From Candidatus Izemoplasma sp. (GTDB taxonomy: Bacteria; Bacillota_I; Bacilli_A; Izemoplasmatales; Izemoplasmataceae): 7,399 nt of DNA. The notes under the pieces were generated by a model. It did no database searches, was not told the origin of the DNA, and worked only from the letters and a program-made list of their open reading frames with translations. The translations under genes and the position numbers were made by a program. The stretch is taken from assembly GCA_007123975.1 (NCBI GenBank), contig SLFZ01000010.1, positions 1 to 7,399 of the forward strand, written 5' to 3'. Positions 1 to 5,687 of this stretch are shown in pieces (within the stretch, counting starts at the first letter, position 1; each line of letters starts with the position of its first letter).

Positions 1-581
1 TAATCCCAAAGCGGATCGGTCTCTTCGGTCTCAAAGACGCGAATGCCCGAATCCCGTACGTTGAAGTACGCATCCATAATCTCTTCGTGGTATTTGACGT
101 ACTCCCCGCGGTGGTTGATCAAGGTGCCGCGGGTGGCGTAGGCCAGTTCCATCAACTCGAGGTTGAGGAGGCGACCGTCGTACCAAATCCATGCGAGCAG
201 CCGACCATAGGTGTCGCGAAATCCTGTGACAGAATCCGCTTCCACAACAATGGTTTGGGCGTTGTTTAAGCGTTCACAGGCGAACTCGGTGGCCTGGTAT
301 CCCCAGGGTTCCCACTCGGCGCTCGCTTCGGGTGTATCAATGCCTAAAAAGCGGACACGCTCTTCCACACCATCAATGATGAACACGGCGGTGTCGCCGT
401 CTTCACAACTGACCATGTCAACGGCTTCGACCCCGTCTTCGAAGAAGGTTTTGCCTTCGTACTCGAAATCCATGGAGAGCCGGTCGGTCAAGCGGGTGGA
501 GAGTTCACCGTTGCCCCCGCACGCGGCGAGGGCGAAGGCGATGCTTGCCAATAAGGTGGTGAAAAGGACTTTTTTAAGCAT
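1..581 (-). CDS. Surface lipoprotein nuclease, SNase/thermonuclease family (3' end beyond window)
   Basis: Predicted secreted, membrane-anchored nuclease of the staphylococcal nuclease (TNase) family, which cleaves DNA and RNA phosphodiester bonds with Ca2+. I translated 193 residues, open to the left edge. Residues 1-21 are a lipoprotein signal (KK, hydrophobic core, lipobox LAAC with Cys21). The SNase fold follows: DGDT at 61-64, VRFLGIDTPE at 76-85, YGRLLAW at 125-131, LLNLELMELAYA at 138-149. Counterparts of the S. aureus catalytic and Ca2+ residues are all present with correct spacing: Asp63 (D21), Arg77 (R35), Asp82 (D40), Thr83 (T41), Glu85 (E43), Arg127 (R87). An active enzyme is therefore expected. 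The ATG at 581 shares its A with the TAA stop of the upstream binding-protein gene (TAATG), and I see no good Shine-Dalgarno, so translation is probably coupled. The nuclease domain looks complete near residue 184; any C-terminal extension is outside the window. Family and active site are seen; a role in nutrient scavenging is inferred from the operon. Confidence 0.93.
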   Translation of the reverse strand, partial: MLKKVLFTTLLASIAFALAACGGNGELSTRLTDRLSMDFEYEGKTFFEDGVEAVDMVSCEDGDTAVFIIDGVEERVRFLGIDTPEASAEWEPWGYQATEFACERLNNAQTIVVEADSVTGFRDTYGRLLAWIWYDGRLLNLELMELAYATRGTLINHRGEYVKYHEEIMDAYFNVRDSGIRVFETEETDPLWD

Positions 582-1978
582 TAGTCAAGTTCAGACTCTA
601 GCCAGTCGAAGGTGTCGTCGGGGTCGCGGGTCAGCCAGAGGTCTTCAAATCCGAGACCGCTGATGCGGCGGACGCGGCTCGATGAGTGGTTTCCGAGGTC
701 TGGATCGCGCGGATGGGCGATGAAGGCATCGTCGTAGTTGTACCATGCTTCTTGGGCCATGGCGGTCTTGGTGCCTTGGATGAAGTATTGCTCATCGGGG
801 TCGGTGCTGGTGATGAAGTCTTGCCAAATGTCGGTATCGTACGATGAGTAACGAACTGGCAGGTATTGGGCCGCAACGGCGATGTGGGCTGAGTTTTCAG
901 CGTTGGTCGCGTGGCGGATAAAGAGCCAAGCTGCAAGGCGTTCGTAGTCGTTGGTGTCGGCGCCGATGGCAATGTTTGGTCCTTGTTGGACAACGCTCAT
1001 CGGTCCCTCTTCAGGGGTCGCATGTTTTTGAATGGCCGGGATGAAGCCAACTTCAAAGGCATTGGCGCCTGAAGGAATGTTATACTGAACCCCGGCGCTT
1101 GAGGAATCGATCATGCAGGCGTCGCCGTTACGGAAACGGGTTGAGCCGTATTGGTCGTTCCATTCGGCGCGGGTTGAGACGATGGTGCGCGCTTCAAACA
1201 TCTCGATGAGGTCCGCAAACATCGCGGTGGTCGCTGCGCGGTCTTCGATGAAGTGGATGCGGCCTTGTTGGTTCGTGTAGCCGATGCCCCACTGATGCGT
1301 GAAGTTGATAAAGGCGTTGGCACTAGAACCGATCAGAAGCAGGTTCGCACATTGGTTGGCGCCGTTGCCAACGACGATCGGTGCGATCTCGTTATGCAGG
1401 CGGTCCCATGTGACGACTTCGTCGTATTCGAAGGTGATCCCGTGGGCATCAAAGAGGGTCTTGTTGTAAGCAACGAGCTGGGTCGACTTCATGATTGGCA
1501 GCGAGTAGGTGTACTCGAACTGTTGGTTTTCTGCTAAGAACGCAGAAACAAAGTCGTCGATATCGTAGTCGTCATGCATGCCGTGTACCGGGTGCGCGAT
1601 GTACTCATCGAGTGGGATGATCGCATCGGCCGATGCGTACTCGGCGTAGTGGTCGGGGTACCCCATAATCAACGCCGGTGCGGTGCCGCGGCGGATGAAG
1701 TTCGTCACGATGTCACGAAGGTTATCGTAGTTCCCTTCGTTGTTCAGAATGATGTTCACCATCGGATACATTTCGTTGAAGCTGTCGATGATGTCCTGAG
1801 TGGCTTGGGCGTTTGCGCCCTCACCGAAACCTGTGTACAGGTTCAGAGTGATAGGCATGTCGACGGGCAGTTCATCGGGAATGTTGATGTCGATGACGCG
1901 GCGTTCACGCGCGCCGCCGCAAGCGGCGAGGGCGATCGCGGTGACCGTCACCATGACCAAAAGCAATGCTTTTCTCAT
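581..1978 (-). CDS. ABC transporter substrate-binding lipoprotein, family 1 (UgpB/MalE-like)
   Basis: Extracellular solute-binding protein of the carbohydrate-type (CUT1) ABC importers, 465 residues, expected to be tethered to the outer face of the membrane and to deliver ligand to the permease pair encoded upstream. Residues 1-20 form a lipoprotein signal peptide ending in the lipobox LAAC (Cys20). Family-1 features include LNLYTGFGEG near 45-54, the hinge-region stretch LVAYNKTLFDAHGI at 168-181 followed by TWDRL (190-194), a lobe-two segment with GDACMIDSSSAG at 285-296, and AAWLFIRHAT at 349-358. Length is ordinary for the family. The ATG at 1978 follows a strong AGGAGGAG at 1994-1987 with an 8-nt gap, so this start is secure. 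The gene sits 120 nt after the second permease, has its own promoter-like element, and overlaps the nuclease gene by one base. The ligand cannot be read from the sequence: sugar, glycerophosphodiester and nucleic-acid breakdown products are all possible. Confidence 0.93.
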   Translation of the reverse strand: MRKALLLVMVTVTAIALAACGGARERRVIDINIPDELPVDMPITLNLYTGFGEGANAQATQDIIDSFNEMYPMVNIILNNEGNYDNLRDIVTNFIRRGTAPALIMGYPDHYAEYASADAIIPLDEYIAHPVHGMHDDYDIDDFVSAFLAENQQFEYTYSLPIMKSTQLVAYNKTLFDAHGITFEYDEVVTWDRLHNEIAPIVVGNGANQCANLLLIGSSANAFINFTHQWGIGYTNQQGRIHFIEDRAATTAMFADLIEMFEARTIVSTRAEWNDQYGSTRFRNGDACMIDSSSAGVQYNIPSGANAFEVGFIPAIQKHATPEEGPMSVVQQGPNIAIGADTNDYERLAAWLFIRHATNAENSAHIAVAAQYLPVRYSSYDTDIWQDFITSTDPDEQYFIQGTKTAMAQEAWYNYDDAFIAHPRDPDLGNHSSSRVRRISGLGFEDLWLTRDPDDTFDWLESELD

Positions 1979-2018
1979 GTTTCATACTCCTCCTAAAGTT
2001 GTGTTTTCGTACGGTACT

Positions 2019-2047
2019 ATTATATCGTACAACCGCTTTCATCGAAA
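2019..2047 (-). promoter_or_regulatory. Candidate promoter for the binding protein and nuclease
   Basis: A perfect -10 hexamer TATAAT reads on the minus strand at 2024-2019. The best -35 at 17-nt spacing is TTTCGA (2047-2042), only 3 of 6 matches to TTGACA, so the promoter would be weak or need an activator. It lies 41 nt before the start codon of the binding-protein gene, in the only sizeable gap inside the transporter operon. The -10 box is flanked by short inverted GTAC arms (2014-2017 region and 2027-2030). If real, it would give the binding protein and nuclease more transcript than the ATPase and permeases, as expected for a receptor needed in excess. Confidence 0.45.
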
Positions 2048-2056
2048 GCGATATGA
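2028..2056. promoter_or_regulatory. Candidate cre / LacI-family operator overlapping the promoter
   Basis: A perfect 7-bp inverted repeat, CGCTTTC-ATC-GAAAGCG, spans 2034-2050. On the minus strand, ATGAAAGCGGTTGTA (2042-2028) matches the CcpA cre consensus WTGNAANCGNWNNCW at all but one position. On the plus strand, TCGAAAGCGATATGA (2042-2056) matches with two mismatches, so two cre-like sites face away from each other. The element covers the -35 and spacer of the proposed promoter, a position where a bound repressor would block RNA polymerase. CcpA or a local LacI-type regulator are the natural candidates; neither is encoded in the window. Confidence 0.45.
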
Positions 2057-2098
2057 AGCCAGTTGCATATATTGACACTCATATGCCTTGATGCAAAA

Positions 2099-3025
2099 TT
2101 AGCCTTTGATTCCGCTTCTCGACACGCCACGCATGATGTGTTTTTTCAGTAAGAAGAAGACGACGAGAATCGGGAAGGTGATGACGAAGGCCGCGGCCAT
2201 TTGCTGACCGATGTACTCTTCTTGCGGCAAGAACTCAATCGCGGTGGCGAACTCACGCAGACCGTTTGAGACGAGGTTGAAAGCGGGTCGGGTTGCGACA
2301 AGGTTCGGCCAAATGAAGGCGTTCCAGGTTCCCATGGCGTTGAGGATAAGGATGGTGATGATGGTCGGGCGGGCGATTGGGACCATGATTTTCCACAGGT
2401 ACTGGAAGTCTTTGGTTCCGTCAACCTTGGCCGCGTAGTATAGCTCATCAGGAACTTGTTTAAAGGTTTGGCGCAGGAAGAAGATGTAGAAGATGCTCGT
2501 CATGAACGGCAGCGTCATCGCGAGTATGGCGTGGTGGTACTGCTGTCCGACCATCTCAACCCAGCCGAGTCGGCTGACGGTGATGAAGTTGGTGATGACG
2601 AACATTTCGCCGGGGATCATCATCGTGGCGATCAAGAGCAGGAAGAAGAGTTCCTTAAACTTGAAGTTCAACCGCGCGAAGGCAAAAGCTGAAAGGATCG
2701 TGGTGATGATCGTACCGACGGTGGAAATCGCGGCGACGAGCACGGTGTTGGCCATGTAGCGTATGAAGTCGGGTGCTTCAGGCGCAAACATCGCTTCGTA
2801 GTAGTTGCCAAACTGCATGTCCCTAAATCGTAAGAACATGACTGGCACAGGGGAGGCGATCTTGTCGGGTGTCATTAAGCTCGTGAGAATCATCCAATAG
2901 AAAGGAATGATGACGAGCAGCGCGAAGAACGTCAGAATGGTATAGACGAACGTGTAGCGAACGACGCGCTTTACAATGATTTGCCTACGTGTATCGTAGG
3001 TGGTTTCGTTGTTTTGTGCACTCAT
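2099..3025 (-). CDS. ABC transporter permease, MalG/UgpE type
   Basis: Inner-membrane subunit of a CUT1-type importer that pairs with the preceding permease to form the channel. Residue numbers below count from the upstream ATG at 3031. About six membrane segments are visible, near 26-46, 94-118, 126-146, 166-187, 221-243 and 279-296. The binding-protein-dependent permease signature (EAA loop), which docks onto the ATPase, is at 196-218: YYAAKVDGTKDF with the conserved Gly205 and ending in WKIMVP. Length (308-310 residues) and the C-terminal MRGVSRSGIKG (G-x-x-KG style ending) fit the MalG family. Two in-frame ATGs lie at 3031 and 3025. AGGAGG (3039-3034) is 2 nt from the first and 8 nt from the second, so I chose 3025. 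Upstream permease and this gene are nearly contiguous; 120 nt then separate it from the binding-protein gene. Substrate not readable from sequence. Confidence 0.94.
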   Translation of the reverse strand: MSAQNNETTYDTRRQIIVKRVVRYTFVYTILTFFALLVIIPFYWMILTSLMTPDKIASPVPVMFLRFRDMQFGNYYEAMFAPEAPDFIRYMANTVLVAAISTVGTIITTILSAFAFARLNFKFKELFFLLLIATMMIPGEMFVITNFITVSRLGWVEMVGQQYHHAILAMTLPFMTSIFYIFFLRQTFKQVPDELYYAAKVDGTKDFQYLWKIMVPIARPTIITILILNAMGTWNAFIWPNLVATRPAFNLVSNGLREFATAIEFLPQEEYIGQQMAAAFVITFPILVVFFLLKKHIMRGVSRSGIKG

Positions 3026-3033
3026 TTTCATAC

Positions 3034-3039
3034 CCTCCT
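3034..3039 (-). promoter_or_regulatory. Shine-Dalgarno that sets the MalG-type permease start
   Basis: AGGAGG on the minus strand, a perfect anti-16S match. Its first bases are part of the TAG stop codon of the preceding permease (3040-3038). It is too close (2 nt) to the ATG at 3031 and ideally placed (8 nt) for the ATG at 3025. A ribosome terminating on the upstream gene therefore stops directly on this site, which favours coupled, equal synthesis of the two permeases. Confidence 0.75.
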
Positions 3040-3940
3040 AGTAATGGACCCGTTTCTTACTGACCCACATGTTGAAGACAGTCAGCAGGAGTGTCATGAA
3101 GAACAGCACGATCGCAGCGGACGCAGCCAAGCTGACGCTTCCGGCTGTGTAGGGCTCACCCAGTGCTTCATAGACCAACCCGACGATGGTCATTAGCTGT
3201 CCTCGATGCCCCATCTGTTCGCCGAACATACCGACGATGGCGGTATACTCTTTGAACGCACCGATGAACGAGGTGATTGTGATGAAGGCGATCATCGGTG
3301 AAAGCAAGGGCACGGTGATTTTACGGAAGACGCGCGAGCGGCTTGCGGAATCAATCCGCGCGGCGTCATAATATTGCTTATCGATGCTTTGGAGTCCACT
3401 GAGGAACACCATGATTTTGAAGGCCAAGCCGTTCCAGGTTATGAACACAAGCAAGGCGATCATCGAGAAGCGCCATTCCGCTCCTGGGGCGACCCAGTTG
3501 ATCGGATCGATGCCAAACAGGCTAAGCAGGTAGTTGAAAAGCCCGTAGTCACGGTTGAAGATAACCGCAAAGGCAAGACCGACGGCGATGGCGTTGGTCA
3601 CGTAAGGTAGGAAGAAAATCGTTTGGAAGGTGCCTTGAAGTTTCTTAATCGAATTCAACCACACGGCGATAAAGAGTGAGATGATGACCGACATCGGCAC
3701 GGACACGAAGGCGATGATGATCGTGTTGCGAATCGCCGGCCAAAACTGACGGTGACCGATGACGGCTTCGATGTTGCCGGTTAAGGTCCACCCGGCATAA
3801 TCACCATAGAGGAAGTCGTAATCGACCATGAAGACAATCATGAAGGTGTTGACGATGGGGTAAAAGGTAAAGACAATCAATAGGATGAGGGCGGGAAGGA
3901 GGTATATCCAGGCTTTAAAATCATGTCTTTCTTCTAACAT
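3038..3940 (-). CDS. ABC transporter permease, MalF/UgpA type
   Basis: Inner-membrane channel subunit of the CUT1-type importer, 300 residues. It starts with a short cytoplasmic tail then WIYLLPALILLIVFTFYPIV (11-30), the typical first helix of MalF/UgpA proteins. Further membrane segments are near 72-94, 106-128, 157-180, 211-232 and 269-292. The EAA loop is at 190-215 (YYDAARIDSASRSRVFRKITVPLL). At the position that is normally the invariant glycine, this protein has Ser198, whereas the partner permease keeps Gly. The ATG at 3940 lies 2 nt after the TAA of the ATPase gene (TAATCATG) with only a distant, poor Shine-Dalgarno, which points to translational coupling. No large periplasmic loop of the E. 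coli MalF kind is present, as usual for Gram-positive and UgpA-type members. Confidence 0.94.
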   Translation of the reverse strand: MLEERHDFKAWIYLLPALILLIVFTFYPIVNTFMIVFMVDYDFLYGDYAGWTLTGNIEAVIGHRQFWPAIRNTIIIAFVSVPMSVIISLFIAVWLNSIKKLQGTFQTIFFLPYVTNAIAVGLAFAVIFNRDYGLFNYLLSLFGIDPINWVAPGAEWRFSMIALLVFITWNGLAFKIMVFLSGLQSIDKQYYDAARIDSASRSRVFRKITVPLLSPMIAFITITSFIGAFKEYTAIVGMFGEQMGHRGQLMTIVGLVYEALGEPYTAGSVSLAASAAIVLFFMTLLLTVFNMWVSKKRVHY

Positions 3941-3942
3941 GA

Positions 3943-5157
3943 TTAGACGAGTTCTCCCGTTTCCTTATCAAACAGGAACATTTTGTGCGGCTTAACCGAC
4001 AGTTTGATTTCGTCTCCCGGTTGGATGCGGTGGTCGGCATCCACAATGGCGCGGAATGTCTCTTTTTTCTCGGGAGCTGATTCTTCGATGCTTCCCTCTT
4101 CCTGGAGGCGTTTCATGTCCTCATCCACGTCTACGTCTTCGTCAACGTGGTTATTGTTTTCGTGCTGGTCTGGCCCTGCGATTTCAGGGTCAAATTTGCT
4201 GTATTTGGGGTCGGATGGTTTATCGATAATCAAGGTTGTGTCGCGTCCGATGGTTTCGACGTAATCGACCTTGACCTTGAGGCTTGAACGTTCGACAATC
4301 TTAAACCCTTCGGGGCGTACGCCGATGATGACTTCTTGGTCTTTTCTGCCTTCGGCACGGCCGAATTGGGCGTCGCCGACGATGACTTTCTCGTCTTTGA
4401 TTTCGCCTTCGAACAAGTTAATCGGTGGGCTTCCGAGGAATTTTGCTACAAAGAGATTGGTGGGCTCATCGTAGACTTGTTGTGGTCCACCTTTTTGTTG
4501 CATGACGCCGTCGCGCATCAAGACGATCTCGTCGCTGATGCTCATCGCTTCTTCTTGGTCATGGGTGACGAAGATGGTCGTGATGCCCGTCTCTTTTTGA
4601 ATCCGTTTGATCTCTTCGCGGGTTTGTAGGCGCAAACGCGCATCGAGGTTCGAAAGCGGTTCATCAAGCAGGAGCACGCGCGGTTCTTTCACGAGCGCAC
4701 GGGCGATGGCGACGCGTTGTTGCTGGCCGCCTGAAAGCTGGACGGGTTTCCGGTTCATCAAATGGTCGATGCCGACCAGGCGTGCGTAGAAGTACGCGCG
4801 CTCAAGCGCTTTTTCTTTTTCCATCTTGATGTTTTCAAGCGGGAACATGATGTTTTGCCTGACGGTCATGTGGGGGTAAAGCGCGTAGTTTTGGAACACG
4901 AGGCCGATGCCGCGTTTTTCCGGTGCGACGTCGGTGACGTCGGTGTCTCCGAAGAAGATCCGTCCTTCGGTGGGCTTAAGCAGCCCGGAAATCATGTAAA
5001 GGGTGGTTGATTTCCCGCAACCGGAGGGTCCGAGCAAACCGACGAGTTTACCGGCGGGAATGGTGATGTCAAAATCCTTAACGGCGACGGTTTCCTCTTT
5101 GTTTTTTGCTTGGAAGACTTTGGTGAGTTTTTGTAACCTTATTTCGATAGTCTCCAT
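3943..5157 (-). CDS. ABC transporter ATPase, MalK/UgpC/MsmX type, with acidic C-terminal insertion
   Basis: Cytoplasmic ATP-hydrolysing subunit that drives the importer, 404 residues. Nucleotide-binding domain (about 1-240): Walker A GPSGCGKST at 43-51, Q-loop Gln89 (VFQNYALYPHMTV), signature LSGGQQQR at 141-148, Walker B VLLLDEP at 161-167, D-loop SNLDAR at 169-174, H-loop His199. All catalytic residues are intact. After FLGSPPINLFEG (240-251) comes the MalK-type OB/TOBE domain, with IGVRPEGF at 278-285 and VETIGRDTTLI at 300-310. That domain is interrupted by about 45-55 residues (roughly 313-366), very acidic between 339 and 347 (7 of 9 are Asp/Glu), before resuming at FRAIVDADHRIQPGDEIKLSV (368-388) and ending HKMFLFDKETGEL. 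Ordinary members are about 360-370 residues long. ATG at 5157 is preceded by AAGGAGAG. It is the first gene of the transporter operon, downstream of a terminator and a promoter. An MsmX-like protein can serve several importers, but linkage here suggests a dedicated one. Confidence 0.95.
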   Translation of the reverse strand: METIEIRLQKLTKVFQAKNKEETVAVKDFDITIPAGKLVGLLGPSGCGKSTTLYMISGLLKPTEGRIFFGDTDVTDVAPEKRGIGLVFQNYALYPHMTVRQNIMFPLENIKMEKEKALERAYFYARLVGIDHLMNRKPVQLSGGQQQRVAIARALVKEPRVLLLDEPLSNLDARLRLQTREEIKRIQKETGITTIFVTHDQEEAMSISDEIVLMRDGVMQQKGGPQQVYDEPTNLFVAKFLGSPPINLFEGEIKDEKVIVGDAQFGRAEGRKDQEVIIGVRPEGFKIVERSSLKVKVDYVETIGRDTTLIIDKPSDPKYSKFDPEIAGPDQHENNNHVDEDVDVDEDMKRLQEEGSIEESAPEKKETFRAIVDADHRIQPGDEIKLSVKPHKMFLFDKETGELV

Positions 5158-5204
5158 GGTATCTAACTCTCCTTACTCCGTAAAAGTTTTCTTGGCAACA
5201 TTTC

Positions 5205-5233
5205 ATTATACAATAAAAACCCCGTGTTGGCTA
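5205..5233 (-). promoter_or_regulatory. Candidate promoter of the ABC transporter operon
   Basis: On the minus strand, TATAAT (5210-5205) has TAGCCA (5233-5228, 4 of 6 to TTGACA) at exactly 17 nt. Transcription would start near 5198, leaving a leader of about 40 nt that contains the AAGGAGAG ribosome site and a small near-palindrome (GAAAACTTTT, about 5184-5193). The position, directly after the upstream unit's terminator and before the first transporter gene, supports the call. Confidence 0.6.
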
Positions 5234-5238
5234 CAGGG
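5215..5238 (-). terminator. Possible second weak terminator hairpin
   Basis: Minus-strand CCCTGT (5238-5233) can pair with ACGGGG (5225-5220) as a 6-bp stem with one U-G pair and a 7-nt loop, followed by TTTTT (5219-5215). It would back up the stronger terminator for the upstream gene. It overlaps the -35 box and spacer of the operon promoter, so it may simply be promoter sequence that happens to fold. Confidence 0.3.
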
Positions 5239-5249
5239 AAAAAGCACGT
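5235..5249. repeat. Direct repeat copy 1 upstream of the transporter promoter
   Basis: Plus-strand AGGGAAAAAGCACGT. It matches the copy at 5270-5284 (AGGGAAAATCACGTG) over AGGGAAAA and then CACGT with a one-base shift. The 35-bp offset is about 3.3 helical turns. It lies just upstream of the -35 box, where an activator could bind. Only two copies are seen. Confidence 0.35.
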
Positions 5250-5269
5250 CCCTGAGGATGCCCCAACCG

Positions 5270-5284
5270 AGGGAAAATCACGTG
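5270..5284. repeat. Direct repeat copy 2 upstream of the transporter promoter
   Basis: Plus-strand AGGGAAAATCACGTG, the partner of the copy at 5235-5249. It ends in the palindrome CACGTG and abuts the terminator of the small membrane-protein gene. Between the copies lies GC-rich sequence with CCCT/AGGG arms that could also fold. A regulator site is one explanation; a decayed duplication is another. Confidence 0.35.
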
Positions 5285-5313
5285 AAAAAAAGGCGAGAAC
5301 TTCTCACCTTTTT
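5285..5313 (-). terminator. Strong intrinsic terminator after the small membrane-protein gene
   Basis: The minus-strand RNA has an 11-bp stem (AAAAAGGTGAG paired with CTCGCCTTTTT, one U-G pair), a 5-nt loop AAGTT, and a run of seven T's. The first stem bases overlap the TAA stop at 5314-5312, so the hairpin forms directly behind the terminating ribosome. The A-run on the other side makes it usable in both directions. It separates the upstream unit from the transporter operon. Confidence 0.88.
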
Positions 5314-5614
5314 ATCCTGATGTGAACACCCCACTGGTCCAAAGCAACCAGAGGCCGACCAGGATGGCCAGCACGATGATGAGCTTCGCCATCGCTTTTA
5401 CCAAGGCAATAATACCGAGGATAATGATGATAGCAAACAAGATTCCCCCGAGGAAAATCTCAGCGAATGAGAGCCCTTCAACGAAATTGGTAAAGGTCTC
5501 AACGTAATCCATAATGGGAGTGATGCGCTCTAACCAGTCAAAGAGCGGCCCGATGACAGGGATGTTTTCAAACATCGCGAAGATGGGGGTAAATAAAGAA
5601 AATACGTTTAACAT
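5312..5614 (-). CDS. Small membrane protein of unknown function
   Basis: I do not recognise this 100-residue protein. The N-terminal half (1-48) is hydrophobic and aromatic with a few acidic residues and looks like amphipathic or membrane-surface helices (IPVIGPLFDWLERI at 18-31). Two strongly hydrophobic segments follow: about 50-72 (rich in Ile, with GG at 56-57) and 78-92, joined by a basic turn KAMAK (73-77). This predicts a helical hairpin. There are no cysteines, no lipobox and no catalytic motif. The ATG at 5614 follows GAGGTGG with a 4-nt gap. An extended -10 promoter lies upstream and a strong terminator downstream, so it is probably its own transcription unit, unrelated to either recR or the transporter. 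A real gene is likely from the ribosome site, promoter, terminator and membrane-type composition. A function such as small channel, stress or toxin-like protein would be guesswork. Confidence 0.78.
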   Translation of the reverse strand: MLNVFSLFTPIFAMFENIPVIGPLFDWLERITPIMDYVETFTNFVEGLSFAEIFLGGILFAIIIILGIIALVKAMAKLIIVLAILVGLWLLWTSGVFTSG

Positions 5615-5642
5615 TGAACCACCTCACTTATCTCATACTGCT

Positions 5643-5672
5643 ATTATGACATAAAATCAAAAATATATACAA
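5643..5672 (-). promoter_or_regulatory. Candidate extended -10 promoter for the small membrane protein
   Basis: Minus-strand TGTCATAAT has an extended TGn motif and CATAAT (5648-5643, 5 of 6 to consensus). The -35 is poor: TTGTAT at 5672-5667 with an 18-nt spacer. The surrounding AT-rich stretch contrasts with the neighbouring coding DNA. The start of transcription would be near 5636, giving a leader of about 20 nt with the ribosome site. Confidence 0.55.
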
Positions 5673-5686
5673 AGGAAATTCCCTTT
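5671..5686 (-). terminator. Weak terminator-like hairpin after recR
   Basis: Minus-strand AAAGG and CCTTT arms (extendable by one G-U pair) with a 4-6 nt loop, followed by GTATATATTTTTG. The stem is short and A/T-rich, so termination would be inefficient. It lies just 2 nt after the recR stop. Confidence 0.25.
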
Positions 5687-5687
5687 A

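Noticed and set aside
211..663. 150-codon plus-strand open frame across the nuclease start
   Set aside because: The minus strand encodes a nuclease with all catalytic residues here; the plus frame is Ser/Arg-rich and has no recognisable motif.
2022..2084. 20-codon minus-strand open frame before the binding-protein gene
   Set aside because: It lacks a good ribosome site, overlaps the proposed promoter and operator, and its peptide has no leader-peptide character such as repeated codons.
2065..2096. Nested inverted repeats (GCATAT/ATATGC and TTGCAT/ATGCAA) after the MalG-type permease gene
   Set aside because: The arms are only 6 bp and A/T-rich, the loops are 10 and 22 nt, and no T-run follows, so neither a terminator nor a convincing operator is supported.
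2072..2100. Plus-strand TTGACA that could be a -35 box
   Set aside because: At 17 nt the -10 would be AAAATT (3 of 6), and it would drive antisense RNA into a permease gene with no plus-strand gene downstream.
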